Assembly: GCF_009938165.1 (NCBI RefSeq)
Contig: NZ_AP019650.1
Location: forward strand, 682,001 to 746,000
Length of the DNA stretch: 64,000 nt
Reading direction: 5' to 3'
Source of the DNA: Vibrio taketomensis
GTDB lineage: Bacteria; Pseudomonadota; Gammaproteobacteria; Enterobacterales; Vibrionaceae
Shown here: piece after piece, positions 1-9,765 of the stretch
Layout of the letters: the number at the start of each line of letters is the position of its first letter
Numbering within the stretch: the stretch's first letter is position 1
Made by a program: the position numbers and the translations under genes
The notes under the pieces: model-generated
Told to the model about the DNA's origin: nothing
What the model saw: only the letters and a program-made list of their open reading frames with translations
The model's database searches: none

Positions 1-467
1 CAAATGTTATGGCAGAAAAAGGCAAACCGATATCTGTCGTCAATGGGAGTATTTCAGGCGATACGACAGGAAATGGCCTCGACCGTCTACCTCAATTACT
101 GGAACAACACACTCCCGACTACGTGTTAATTGAACTCGGAGCAAATGATGGTTTGCGAGGGTTTCCACCACACATTATCGAATCAAATTTGACTGCGATT
201 ATTCAACAAGTAAAAGCATCTGACGCCCAACCTATCTTGATGCAAATCCACGTGCTACCGAATTATGGTAAACGTTACACTCAAATGTTCTCTGCTCTCT
301 ACGAAAAAGTATCAACTGAGCAATATATTCCGCTGCTGCCCTTTTTCCTCGAACCTATATTGAGGGATTATCCTCAATGGATGATGGAAGATGGGCTACA
401 TCCTAAGCCAACCGCACAGCCTTGGATCGCAGATTTTGTTTCTAAGCAGTTAATAAACCACCTCTAA
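1..467 (+). CDS. tesA: Acyl-CoA thioesterase I / lysophospholipase (TesA), 5' end cut by window
   Basis: SGNH-hydrolase family periplasmic esterase that hydrolyses acyl-CoA thioesters and lysophospholipids. The open frame continues through the left edge, so the signal peptide and the block I GDS nucleophile are missing. Visible are the block II glycine (SISGDTT), block III GANDG with its oxyanion-hole Asn, and block V DGLHP carrying the catalytic Asp and His. The sequence follows E. coli TesA closely (GLRGF, LLMQI, PLLPFF). The ATG at position 9 is internal, not the true start. fabV lies 70 bp downstream on the same strand, which makes a small lipid-metabolism neighbourhood. Confidence 0.93.
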   Translation, partial: NVMAEKGKPISVVNGSISGDTTGNGLDRLPQLLEQHTPDYVLIELGANDGLRGFPPHIIESNLTAIIQQVKASDAQPILMQIHVLPNYGKRYTQMFSALYEKVSTEQYIPLLPFFLEPILRDYPQWMMEDGLHPKPTAQPWIADFVSKQLINHL

Positions 468-540
468 TTGCTACAGCTCAATAAAATTTACCGAACTTTA
501 CTATAACGTACGATGTTGAACGGTTGGTTTGGAGAACACA

Positions 541-1752
541 ATGATAATTAAACCTGAAATCTCTGGCGTTGTCGCACGGACAGCGCACCCATTGGGTTGC
601 GAACAAGCAATCCTTCAGCAGATTGAATACGTTAAAAATGCCCGGCCGATCAATAAAGGACCTAAACGCGTGCTGATCATTGGCGCCTCTTCCGGCTACG
701 GTTTGGCGGCGCGAATTGCATTGACATTTGGCGGTGCGGACGCTGATACGATAGGCGTATCTTTTGAAAAAGGTCCAAGTGACAAAGGTATTGGCAGCGC
801 TGGCTTTTATAACAACCTGTATTTTAAGAAGCATGCTGAGCAAGCAGGTCGAATCGCAATCAATATTCAAGCTGATGCGTTCTCCCCTGCAGCTAAAGAA
901 GAAGTAATTGAAGCGGTCGAAACCTATTTTGAAGGTGAAGTCGACCTTATCATCTATAGCGTTGCCAGTGGATTTCGTCCCGATTATGCAACGGGTGAAC
1001 GCTGGTATTCTGCAATCAAACCCATTGGTGAAACGGTTGAGGGGGCATATATATCCCTAGAAGATGATCAATGGCTACAAAGTATTATTGAGCCAGCATC
1101 AGAAGCCGAGGTCGCAGCAACGCTCAAGGTTATGGGCGGGGAAGATTGGGAAGCATGGGTTGATGCGTTGATCAATTCAGAATCGATAGCAGAGAATTGC
1201 CAGACGGTTGCGTTCTCGTATATTGGTCCAGAGTTAACACACGCACTTTATCTTGACGGTACATTAGGCAGAGCCAAGGTCGATCTTCATCAAACGAGCC
1301 ATTCCTTGAATCTGAAAATGGCCAATTTTAACGGTGGCGCATACGCCGCGGTATGTAAGGCGTTGGTAACAAAAGCAAGTGTGTTTATTCCGGGCATTAC
1401 TCCTTACATCATGGCACTTTACCAAGTCATGAAGCAGCAAGGTACGCACGAAAACTGTATTGAGCAAATGCAAAGATTGTTCACTACCAAGCTATACGAT
1501 GTCGCTAAAGTGCCTGTAGACGGTGAACGCTTGGTACGAATGGACGATTTAGAGCTGAACCAAGACACTCAGGCAAAAGTCTCGCAGCTGGTTAATGCTA
1601 TGAACGCGACGAACTTTACAGAGCTAGGTGATTACCGAGGGCTAAAACAGGAATTTTTACAACTGAACGGCTTTGGTTTCGACTCGATAGACTATGAGGC
1701 CGACGTAAATATTGAACAACTAATCAGAGAGTTAGAGCAACTTGATGATTAA
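541..1752 (+). CDS. fabV: Enoyl-[ACP] reductase FabV (NADH)
   Basis: Trans-2-enoyl-ACP/CoA reductase performing the last step of the fatty-acid elongation cycle; FabV is the triclosan-resistant FabI alternative typical of Vibrio. The 403-residue product has the family length. It starts MIIKPEISG, has the NAD-binding GASSGYG near residue 50, and carries the Tyr-x8-Lys active-site pattern in the SYIGPELTHALYLDG region. I chose ATG 541 because GGAG lies 6 bp upstream; a TTG 12 bp earlier would add four residues not seen in the family. The frame is intact. Confidence 0.96.
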   Translation: MIIKPEISGVVARTAHPLGCEQAILQQIEYVKNARPINKGPKRVLIIGASSGYGLAARIALTFGGADADTIGVSFEKGPSDKGIGSAGFYNNLYFKKHAEQAGRIAINIQADAFSPAAKEEVIEAVETYFEGEVDLIIYSVASGFRPDYATGERWYSAIKPIGETVEGAYISLEDDQWLQSIIEPASEAEVAATLKVMGGEDWEAWVDALINSESIAENCQTVAFSYIGPELTHALYLDGTLGRAKVDLHQTSHSLNLKMANFNGGAYAAVCKALVTKASVFIPGITPYIMALYQVMKQQGTHENCIEQMQRLFTTKLYDVAKVPVDGERLVRMDDLELNQDTQAKVSQLVNAMNATNFTELGDYRGLKQEFLQLNGFGFDSIDYEADVNIEQLIRELEQLDD

Positions 1753-2126
1753 TTTGCGTATTTCTGTTCAATAACTATTCGTATTGCGTTGTTGGTAACA
1801 ATCTCGGTTTCAGCAACGCACTACTCAAACTAAAAATGTTGTCTCTATCTTCAAATTTAACAATTCGCCCAACGCATTCCTTTTAAGTCTTGTGGATAAA
1901 CTATCTCACAATTAAGAACTGCCATCAGTTCTATCATCAGCTAGCTCTATTCATCAAACTAGTTTGTTAAAGTTACGCCATATAAACAAACCATACCCTC
2001 TTCCATAGACGGTACAAAGAGCGTTTCATTTGTGTCTATATAACGCTATTCACGCCGAATCTGGCACCTTGAGCTTACTAGGTTATAAATAGCGACTACT
2101 ATTAAAACTAAGAAAGGAGCGCTTTT
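1753..2126. other. Intergenic region between fabV and the GAF/EAL gene
   Basis: About 370 bp without a plausible gene on either strand. It is AT-rich and presumably holds the promoter of the GAF/EAL gene; AGGAG at 2115-2119 serves that gene's TTG start. I see GCGTTG and CAACGC arms around 1786-1819, but the loop is too long to call a terminator. Confidence 0.5.
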
Positions 2127-4086
2127 TTGGCCTTCATCAAGAATTTTAGGCCATCTCGACAAAGGACTAGAGAGATGTCAAAAGTTAACACTCGCGAATT
2201 AATAATTCCGCAACAGATGAGTGAGAATTGGCAACGGATTGTAAATCTAATTGCTCAATTGATCCCTGTCTCTGCGGCACTTATTATGCGGGTGGACGAC
2301 GCAAATATCAGTGTCTTTGCTGCCAACGACAATGTGGATAATCCGTATCACCGTGGCGACAGCGAACACCTCAACCAAGGCCTGTATTGTGAATTTGTGA
2401 TTGAGCAACAGCAATCTTTGGCGGTGGAAAACGCGTTAACAGACAAGACATGGTCTAACAACCCTGATATAAAACTAGGGATGATTTCTTACTGTGGATT
2501 TCCAATCAATTGGCCCAACGGCATGCCTTTTGGAACCATTTGCGTGCTGGATACTGAACCTCGCAAACTGAATGAAACGGCAACTCAGTTACTCGAAAGT
2601 TACAAAGAATCCATTGAGGCGCAACTGGCGACTTTATACAGAAATCAACAACTTAAACAGTTAAACAAAGAGCTGAAGTCAAGGGTCAGCACGCGAACTC
2701 AAGATTTAGTTGAACTCAACTTTTCATTAAATCAGGAAATCGATAAGCGTCTCGCCGCGGAACAAAAAGTGCTTTATCACCAAAGACACGATTTGGGCAC
2801 GGGTTTTCTCAATCGGAACTCCCTTGAAATTGAAGCATCTCGCGCGGTTGCCTTTAGTCGTGCAAACCCCTCGTATACGGTTGCAGCCATTCACATTGGA
2901 TTTAGCAATGGCAAGCTCATTCAAAGCAAATACGGGTTCAGTGTCTGGGAAAGCATATTGGTTAATCTCAGGGATAAACTGGGGTGTCAAAGTACTATAC
3001 ATATCCAAACGGCGAGACCCACCTCAACAGAACTGGTTTTTCTTGCCGAATCCGACAATTTGCAACGTGACATCGACCAGTTTTGTCAGCACCTCATCGA
3101 AGTGAGCCATACCGAGTTCGATGTTGAAGGCGAATCTTTGCATTTACATAGTTATGTTGGTGTCGCAAGCAGTGCTGACGCTTCATCTGGAGAGCTACTT
3201 TTACAGCACGCCTCTGAAGCCATGCGATCTTGCAAAGATTCTGGGCACAAATTAATTCATTTTTCAAAAGCGATGGGCGTCGCATCAAAAAATCGGCATC
3301 ACCTAGAAAGTTATCTACTTCAAGCCGTGAGAGTGACGACTTGTTGTTATATTTTCAACCGAAAGTGTCCCCGGCTCTCGCAACTGGACCGGAGCTGAAG
3401 CATTACTGCGCTGGCGTCATCCTGTTATGGGGGATATCTCCAACGAAACTCTGATTAAAATGGCTGAAAAGAACGGGCTAATTTTTGAAGTTGGCACTTT
3501 CGTTCTTCGTTCAGCGATCGCGAAAGCATCGGAATGGGCAGTGACATTGAAAGACTTCAAAGTCGCCGTGAATATATCTGCGGTGCAATTGAAGAATCCG
3601 CATTTTGCTGAACAAATCGAGGACCTTTTAACCGCTTATCAGTTGCCCGCTGAATATCTCGAGTTAGAAGTCACCGAGAGTACATTGATAGCGGATGAAA
3701 CAATCGCACTCAACTCTTTACTGGCACTCCACCGAATCGGAGTGACGCTGTCACTCGACGATTTTGGTACGGGTTATTCCTCGTTCGATTATTTGAAAAA
3801 GTTTCCTTTTGACGCGATAAAAGTGGATAAAAGCTTCATCAAACAAATGGACACTAACGCTCACGATAAAACGATTGTACAATCCATTATCAAAATAGCG
3901 AAAAAGCTTGATTTAGCCATTACGGTAGAGGGTATAGAAAATCAAGAGCATGAAGACTTTATCATCAGCGAAGGTTGTGAATATGGACAAGGTTTCTACT
4001 ATGGGAAACCCATGCCATGTGATGAATTCGAAATGTGCTTGATGAGTCGACACTACCCAAAATCAGCAAATCAAAGCTTTCAGTAG
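2127..4086 (+). pseudogene. GAF / degenerate GGDEF / EAL cyclic-di-GMP phosphodiesterase, two frameshifts
   Basis: Likely c-di-GMP phosphodiesterase. Order: N-terminal GAF domain (about residues 30-180), a coiled-coil linker, a degenerate GGDEF domain where the signature reads PTSTEL, then a complete EAL domain. EAL residues are all visible: AEALLRW, VNISAVQL, ELEVTES, DDFGTGYSS, IKVDKSF, TVEGIE and GQGFYYGKP, so catalysis is expected. The frame shifts twice, near 3330 and 3370. The second is explained by losing one C from a CCCC run; adding it gives KVSPGSRNWTGAEALLRW. The TTG start at 2127 has AGGAG 7 bp upstream; ATG 2175 is an alternative. No membrane segment is seen. Confidence 0.85.
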
Positions 4087-4158
4087 CTTAACGCTTTACT
4101 CTGATGCGCCTGATTTTTATAATCGCCGCCTTATTTCTCAGCCCTATGTGAGTTCACT

Positions 4159-5811
4159 ATGGATCAATTGATCGCAACTCTTAAAAAAATCGAAAAACAG
4201 AACTATCGTGCCTATCAACAAATTAAGGGCAGTTTCGACTTTACCGATTTCACCCTGTTTATCGATTACGTTCAAGCCGACCCTTTTGCTTCGGCTTCGA
4301 GAGTGCGTGCATTCCGCCCTTGGTCTCTAACAGGGCTTGAGTGGTTAAAAGATCAATCCGCTGCATATCAAGTTGCCGCGCGTGATTTTATTGCACGTAA
4401 ATTCGCTGAATTTGCCAAGCAAGAAACAAGCGTAAGTATCGCGCTTTCAGGACAAACGGTTCTCGATTCAACTTCAGTGATCTTTACCGAAGAAGGTATT
4501 GAATTGCGTTTTCGCGTTAACCTGCCTGCAGAAGGACGTTCAGCGCTTGGTAAAAAAGCGATTAATACCCTAACCTTCCATCTGCCAAAATTCATTCGTC
4601 GTGCCACCATTGAGCGCGAGATCGACCGTGCAGCGTTGGAATACCATTGCCAAATCATTGAAGATCAAGAGTGTCTACGCGAACAGCTAGAATCCAATAA
4701 CCTAATTGCGTTTGTTGCCGACGGTTCAGTTCTTCCTCGTTTCGCGGGTAACTGCGATCTGCCGATGAAAGATGCAGTACCTTTCATCGCACCAGAAACA
4801 CTAGCTGTTACTTTAAATACGCCTAACCAAGGTGACATTCGTGGTATGGGGGTTCCTAAAGGGATTACTTTGATCGTTGGCGGTGGCTTCCATGGTAAAT
4901 CGACCCTGCTTACTGCTATTGAGCGTTCAATCTATAACCATATTCCAGGCGACGGTCGCGAACGTATTGTCACGAATCAAAACAGCATGAAAATTCGTGC
5001 TGAAGATGGTCGTTGCGTACATAATTTGAACCTGTCGAATTACATCAATCATTTACCTATGGGTAAAGATACCTCTGATTTTTCGACGCAAGATGCATCA
5101 GGCTCAACATCACAAGCAGCATGGTTACAAGAATCAATTGAAAGCGGTGCCGTTGGGTTACTGATTGACGAAGATACGTCTGCGACTAACTTTATGATTC
5201 GCGACGAGCGCATGCAAGCACTAGTGTCGAAGGGTGATGAGCCAATTACTCCACTCGTCGATCGCATTGGACAACTACGCGACGATCTCGATATCTCAAC
5301 CATCGTTGTAATGGGTGGTTCTGGTGATTATCTCGACGTAGCCAACACTGTTATCCAAATGCATGATTACCAAGCGGTTGACGTAACAGAAAAAGCCCAA
5401 CAGGTGATCGCGCAACACCCAACACAGCGTAATAATGAATGTGAAACTCCACTTGTCACTTTCAAACCTCGCAGCCTCAATCGAAACGCGCTGCAAACCA
5501 TTTTAATGGATGGCAAGTTCCGCGTCTCTGCAAAAGGCACAGAATCACTACGATTCGGTAAAGAGTTCGCTGATATTTCAGCGCTTGAACAACTTGAGTC
5601 AGCGTCTGAAGTCAATGCCATTGGTTGGCTCTGGTTCCAACTGGCACAACTCCCTGGTTGGTCAGCAAATCCAGCAAAAGAAGTTGCACAGTTGCTAGAT
5701 GGTGAATGGCACAAACAAATGCCAGCTCAAGGGGATCTCGCTAAACCACGTGTACTTGATGTTCTTGCTGCTTTAAACCGTATGAGAAAGTCTCAGTTTA
5801 AAGCTAACTAA
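4159..5811 (+). CDS. Predicted ATPase of the ABC class (COG3044)
   Basis: A 550-residue cytoplasmic protein matching the conserved ABC_ATPase family of unknown role. A Walker A motif GGGFHGKST lies near residue 243, followed by the family's characteristic DASGSTSQA and LLIDEDTSATNFM segments; the latter carries the Walker B-like LLIDED. A late IVVMGGSGDYLDVA block also fits. There are no membrane segments, so it is not a transporter. The gene is intact and ends at a strong terminator at 5815. Family assignment is firm; biological function is unknown. Confidence 0.88.
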   Translation: MDQLIATLKKIEKQNYRAYQQIKGSFDFTDFTLFIDYVQADPFASASRVRAFRPWSLTGLEWLKDQSAAYQVAARDFIARKFAEFAKQETSVSIALSGQTVLDSTSVIFTEEGIELRFRVNLPAEGRSALGKKAINTLTFHLPKFIRRATIEREIDRAALEYHCQIIEDQECLREQLESNNLIAFVADGSVLPRFAGNCDLPMKDAVPFIAPETLAVTLNTPNQGDIRGMGVPKGITLIVGGGFHGKSTLLTAIERSIYNHIPGDGRERIVTNQNSMKIRAEDGRCVHNLNLSNYINHLPMGKDTSDFSTQDASGSTSQAAWLQESIESGAVGLLIDEDTSATNFMIRDERMQALVSKGDEPITPLVDRIGQLRDDLDISTIVVMGGSGDYLDVANTVIQMHDYQAVDVTEKAQQVIAQHPTQRNNECETPLVTFKPRSLNRNALQTILMDGKFRVSAKGTESLRFGKEFADISALEQLESASEVNAIGWLWFQLAQLPGWSANPAKEVAQLLDGEWHKQMPAQGDLAKPRVLDVLAALNRMRKSQFKAN

Positions 5812-5814
5812 GTG

Positions 5815-5840
5815 AAAAAGCGCCTGTTGGCGCTTTTTTT
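5815..5840. terminator. Rho-independent terminator, bidirectional
   Basis: Stem AAAAAGCGCC / GGCGCTTTTT with a TGTT loop, A-run on one side and T-run on the other. It lies between the convergent ABC-class ATPase and DnaJ-like genes and can serve both. Confidence 0.9.
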
Positions 5841-5855
5841 GAGGCTTTGAAACAG

Positions 5856-6476
5856 TTAAGATCTGAGTACGTGCCATGCTTCACATACCAACCTGAAGTG
5901 TTCAGAATTACCACTCTGCCGATCAGGATGCCATTTCAGAGCGAGTTTTCGCCAGCGGCGTCTAATATCTAAATCACTTGCCCTGTCATCTAATTCAAAC
6001 ACTCTTAACGCTTTAGAGCGTGTAACGTTACCTACTTTGAGCTTTTCACTACCAACAAAGTCTCGATAACGGGTCCAAAACTCATCCAACAAACGGCGTA
6101 TTTCACCCTGCTCTGCCTCATAGTTTGACCATTGCGTGTAATATTCACGAAGCGGGCTATTGGTATCGATCATGAAGCTGGATTGTTTGTTTCGTATTGA
6201 AAGCAAAGCGATATTCATCGCTTCTACTCGCACAAAATAATCAGGATAAAGGGTTTCTTGCAGTTGAAACAACGCATTCATAATAAGAAAGTTTAGTTTG
6301 AAGAGATCTTTTTCCGTATTGCTATCAAAACAAGAAAGTAGCTGACGCTCCCTTAACTCAGTCGCAAGCGTATGTACCTTCCAACCGCTTGGATGTTTTT
6401 TCAATACTTCAAAGATCGGCCAGAGCAATGGATTTTCCATTTCATTGAGATTGGCAATATGGTGACCTTGCTCCAT
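5856..6476 (-). CDS. DnaJ-related protein with C-terminal J domain
   Basis: A 206-residue protein with an N-terminal DNAJ_related domain (helical, from NPLLWPIFEVL) and a C-terminal J domain. The J domain starts at ALRVFELDD and carries the HPD tripeptide in LKWHPDR, which stimulates Hsp70 ATPase. The usual G/F and zinc-finger regions of DnaJ are absent. It is a common Vibrio/Shewanella family with no fixed role. ATG 6476 has AAAGG about 6 bp upstream; an internal ATG at 6440 is possible. It converges with the ATPase gene. Confidence 0.88.
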   Translation of the reverse strand: MEQGHHIANLNEMENPLLWPIFEVLKKHPSGWKVHTLATELRERQLLSCFDSNTEKDLFKLNFLIMNALFQLQETLYPDYFVRVEAMNIALLSIRNKQSSFMIDTNSPLREYYTQWSNYEAEQGEIRRLLDEFWTRYRDFVGSEKLKVGNVTRSKALRVFELDDRASDLDIRRRWRKLALKWHPDRQSGNSEHFRLVCEAWHVLRS

Positions 6477-6698
6477 GCGTACCTTTATAAAATTGAAACG
6501 TTACTTCTAGTTTAGCTTACTCATTTTAGCTCGGAAGATTCAATCGAATTTAACTTTAGATTGAACTAGTCACACATATTGGCAAATTTCTTCTTCTCCT
6601 AATGCACAGGGCATACTTTGAGAAGGTTATCGAAAATTTGATTTAGATAGTCACAATAAAATATTGAACACTGTTTTATTGAAGGTTATGATTTCATC

Positions 6699-7337
6699 AT
6701 GCTATTCATGAGATCAGTTATGACCATTATTAATCAGAAGCAAACATTGCGTTTGCTTACCGCTTTATATGCGCTAGTGTTTGCCTTTTCCGCCATTGAG
6801 CCGATTTCTCGCGCGGTATGGGTTGCGGAAATTGTTCCTGCCATTGGCATATTAGGTGTCGTTTGGTGGGTTTCAAAAAATTACCTGTTCTCTAAAACTG
6901 CCTATATCTTGATGTTCATTTGGCTTGTATTACACACTATTGGCTCAAAATATACGTTTGCTGAAGTTCCCTTTGATTGGTTCAATAATTTGATTGGTTC
7001 AGAAGAGCGTAATCAGTTTGATCGCGTCGCGCACTTTTCTATCGGTTTATACGCATATCCGATTGCAGAATACTTAATCAATAAACGACGCTTAACAGCG
7101 CCAATTGCAATGCTATTCGCGCTGTTTTCTATCATGTCTCTAGCCGCCGGATACGAGATCATTGAGTGGTGGTATGCAGCACTTGCTGGTGGAGATGAAG
7201 GTATTGCCTTCCTTGGATCTCAAGGCGATATTTGGGATGCACAAAAAGACATGCTGATGGACACACTCGGCGCTTTAAGCGCACTCGCTGTCATGACGTT
7301 TCAGCGACGAGTATTTTCATCCAACCATGTCAAATAG
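6699..7337 (+). CDS. DUF2238 (YjdF-like) inner-membrane protein
   Basis: A polytopic membrane protein of about 212 residues with five or six hydrophobic segments. The conserved core LHTIGSKYTF, FDRVAHFSIGL and the acidic YEIIEWW are hallmarks of DUF2238. Function is unknown. The start is uncertain: ATG 6699, 6708 and 6720 are all in frame, and no well-spaced ribosome site decides. Its last 37 bp overlap the convergent cutA gene. Confidence 0.85.
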   Translation: MLFMRSVMTIINQKQTLRLLTALYALVFAFSAIEPISRAVWVAEIVPAIGILGVVWWVSKNYLFSKTAYILMFIWLVLHTIGSKYTFAEVPFDWFNNLIGSEERNQFDRVAHFSIGLYAYPIAEYLINKRRLTAPIAMLFALFSIMSLAAGYEIIEWWYAALAGGDEGIAFLGSQGDIWDAQKDMLMDTLGALSALAVMTFQRRVFSSNHVK

Positions 7338-7621
7338 GGATTATGGCCCTCAACGAAAGGAACCTTAATCACTTGAGGTACATCGTAATCATGAAGACGA
7401 ACAATAAGCTCTTTCAATTCACTGTAACAACGATTTGTCGTTTTGATGATCAATAAAAACTCGTTGCCGCAACAGACCTCTTGTTGCCATATATAGTGAC
7501 TTTCGATCGGCATGGTTTGGATACACGCAGCCAATTCATTCCTGAGGATCGCATCAATAATGTGTTGTTTATTACTCACGCTGTTCGTTGTTGTCAGAAC
7601 AAGACAGTACTTGGGTTCCAT
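7301..7621 (-). CDS. cutA: Divalent-cation tolerance protein CutA
   Basis: Small trimeric ferredoxin-like protein linked to copper tolerance. Family signatures seen: LVLTTTNS, the Cys in LAACIQ, ESHYIWQ, EFLLIIKTT, and YDVPQVIKVP followed by the C-terminal YLTWLDENT. Length near 106 residues is normal. I prefer ATG 7621 (MEPKYC) because GGA lies about 5 bp upstream; ATG 7627 would add two residues. The 3' end overlaps the convergent DUF2238 gene. Confidence 0.93.
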   Translation of the reverse strand: MEPKYCLVLTTTNSVSNKQHIIDAILRNELAACIQTMPIESHYIWQQEVCCGNEFLLIIKTTNRCYSELKELIVRLHDYDVPQVIKVPFVEGHNPYLTWLDENTRR

Positions 7622-7918
7622 TTTCATCCAAATGTCACAATTTAATCACAGTTTTATTATACAACGAGAATTTACTGATTAATAAGTAGATAAAATGACA
7701 TAAAATTTGTCGAATAGGCTGCAAACTCTAGTCATTTTCTAGGGTCTTACTCCAACGTATGAGTTAACTCTCATAGTTGAACAAAACAGTAATAAAGTTT
7801 AATCGAATTGCAGTCTTATGACTTAAACTACTTAATGCAATATAAGATAAACATTTACAAAACTAATTATTAACAGTTGCATTTATTTTTAGCTTTGCTT
7901 CTTGCTACAGGAGTCGCC

Positions 7919-8125
7919 ATGAAAGAAAAATTACACTCTAATCACGAGATTGAACATTGCCCACTCTGTTATGGGGACGAATTTTTAATCTCAGATTCTG
8001 GCTCTATGTTGTGTGGTCAATGTGGTTCATTTTTTGAGAATGTCCACAAAGTCGTGGCCAGAGAATCATTCCGTCCCAAATCATTTAAATATGTGATGCA
8101 CTCTTCTTCGATGATGGCGCACTAA
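7919..8125 (+). CDS. Small zinc-ribbon protein, function unknown
   Basis: A 68-residue protein starting at ATG 7919, with CAGGAG 5 bp upstream. It has two CxxC pairs, CPLC near residue 14 and CGQC near residue 34, which fits a single zinc ribbon, followed by a basic C-terminal tail. There is no signal peptide or membrane segment. It stands alone and converges with the HAD gene 4 bp away. I do not recognise a characterised family; similar small zinc ribbons can bind nucleic acid or act as adaptors, but that is inference. Confidence 0.75.
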   Translation: MKEKLHSNHEIEHCPLCYGDEFLISDSGSMLCGQCGSFFENVHKVVARESFRPKSFKYVMHSSSMMAH

Positions 8126-8129
8126 CCTT

Positions 8130-8774
8130 TTATTCGATATAACTTTCGAGTTGATGCAATTGGTCAATGGATCCAATCACTCCAGGGTACGACTGTTTAT
8201 TTATTCCTTGTATATGAACAGTCCGAATCCCAGCTCTTACACCCGCTTCTAAGCCTTTCGGCGTATCGTCTATGTAAAGGCATTCTTCTGGCTTATATCC
8301 CATACTCATTGCACTATACAAAATAGAATCCGGCTCAGGTTTCCAACTGTTCGTTTCAAATGCCGAGAAGATTCTGCCAGAAAAATAAGAATCCAAATGA
8401 GTTAGTTGGAGAGCATGCTCAATTTTTTCTCTTGGTCCATTCGATACAACGCAATAATCAATCCCCTGCTTATCAAGAGCATCAAGCACCGTTTGTGCAC
8501 CTGGCATTGGTTTTAATTCTGATTCAAATAGCTGATGCAATATCTCTCTATAACGTGGTTCCAACACATCCAAAGACAGATTTAATCCCAATCTATCCCT
8601 CGTGTCGGCCAGAATATCCGCTAATTTTCCACCTACGAAATGCTTCATTGCATCGTCTAGACAAAGTTCGGCACCAAAACTTTTGAAAACAGATGACAAT
8701 GCTCGGCAGCACAATACCTCACTGTCAACTAACGTTCCTTCGCAATCAAAGATGACACATAGGGTTTTATTCAT
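8130..8774 (-). CDS. HAD-superfamily phosphatase, YieH-like
   Basis: A 214-residue HAD-IA hydrolase resembling E. coli YieH (6-phosphogluconate phosphatase). Motif I reads DCEGT rather than DCDGT, so the usual second Asp (acid/base) is Glu. Motif II is in CVVSNGP, motif III Lys in WKPEP, motif IV acidic pair in LYIDD. The cap sequence LFESELKPMPGA matches YieH. GAGG lies 8 bp before ATG 8774. The Glu variant is discussed in the findings. Confidence 0.88.
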   Translation of the reverse strand: MNKTLCVIFDCEGTLVDSEVLCCRALSSVFKSFGAELCLDDAMKHFVGGKLADILADTRDRLGLNLSLDVLEPRYREILHQLFESELKPMPGAQTVLDALDKQGIDYCVVSNGPREKIEHALQLTHLDSYFSGRIFSAFETNSWKPEPDSILYSAMSMGYKPEECLYIDDTPKGLEAGVRAGIRTVHIQGINKQSYPGVIGSIDQLHQLESYIE

Positions 8775-8972
8775 TTGAATAACCTCTAATACTTATTTTC
8801 TCTCGCTAAATATTAAAACCTATTTACATTTAAGACAGGCCAGAGTTAACAATTTCCTTTTTTGTTCTGAAATATTTTCAGTTTTGTGCGGTTGAAACAG
8901 TTTTGCCGACAAAAATCATAAGAGCATTATCGTGGCAATGTTCAATAGTGAAATTCTAGAATGTGGAACAAA

Positions 8973-8994
8973 AACCTCACGCAGTTGTGAGGTT
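8973..8994 (-). terminator. Rho-independent terminator for the 9010-9534 gene
   Basis: Perfect 8-bp stem AACCTCAC/GTGAGGTT with a 6-nt loop. Read on the minus strand it is followed by TTTTGTTCC. It lies just past the stop of the minus-strand gene at 9010. Confidence 0.8.
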
Positions 8995-9009
8995 CTTGGT
9001 TTGAGAGAT

Positions 9010-9534
9010 TTAGTTTTCTATATAGAGCGTTTGCTTGGTGGCTAATCTGGCTGAATTGTCTGAAAAGGCTAATAGCGCTTTGATGAACTCTTCACGGCGC
9101 TCGGTCGTTTTCTCAGCAACATAAATATCCGACACCAATAAATCTTGCTCACTATCGGTAACAATGGCAGCTGCAACAGGCTCGTTATGTTCGAACGCCA
9201 GAAATAGCTCACATGGGTCTGAATAAATAATTTGAGTTAAAAACTCGATTATTAACTGCTGATCGCTCTCGTTTTGCCAGCGATTTGCTTGTAACAATGA
9301 AAACATCACGGTAAGCCGATGGAAATCCACTTTGTATATTTCGAGCGATGTTGGCTCACTGCTTAAGTATGATTGCAGCAGGGTGTTGTCGATAGATTGG
9401 TACGTAACACCATCAGCCCAGCGCTTGTAAATTTCTTTCCCTTGAAGACTTTCCTGAGTTGGGAACTCAACATCGACTTGTTGATATAGCCATTGATTCT
9501 TGATTGTCGCAATCTGAGGGATGCTTTGAGACAT
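9010..9534 (-). CDS. Conserved hypothetical protein, possible GNAT-like fold
   Basis: A 174-residue soluble protein that I cannot assign firmly. The C-terminal half (LFLAFEHNEPVAAAIVTD, then VSDIYVAEK) has the beta-strand pattern of a GNAT acetyltransferase core, but the acetyl-CoA P-loop R/Q-x-x-G-x-G/A is not visible, so any such call is tentative. It is a single-gene unit with its own terminator at 8973. No signal peptide. Confidence 0.7.
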   Translation of the reverse strand: MSQSIPQIATIKNQWLYQQVDVEFPTQESLQGKEIYKRWADGVTYQSIDNTLLQSYLSSEPTSLEIYKVDFHRLTVMFSLLQANRWQNESDQQLIIEFLTQIIYSDPCELFLAFEHNEPVAAAIVTDSEQDLLVSDIYVAEKTTERREEFIKALLAFSDNSARLATKQTLYIEN

Positions 9535-9765
9535 GTTTGAATAACCATCAATATATTTCTGTTGTGAGCTTAATCATGGTTAGCAATTAATACAAGCATT
9601 ATAAGCCCTGATAGTCCGATGTTTTGTGTGATTATCGGTCATTCAAAACGTCAACCATTCATCATGACTCGAATTACCTCAAACAAATTCGCTACAACTC
9701 GTAACTTTTTGCTTCTGCGTATATGATGTACTTAAGTAACTCAATAAATTGTAATGGAAATCTAC

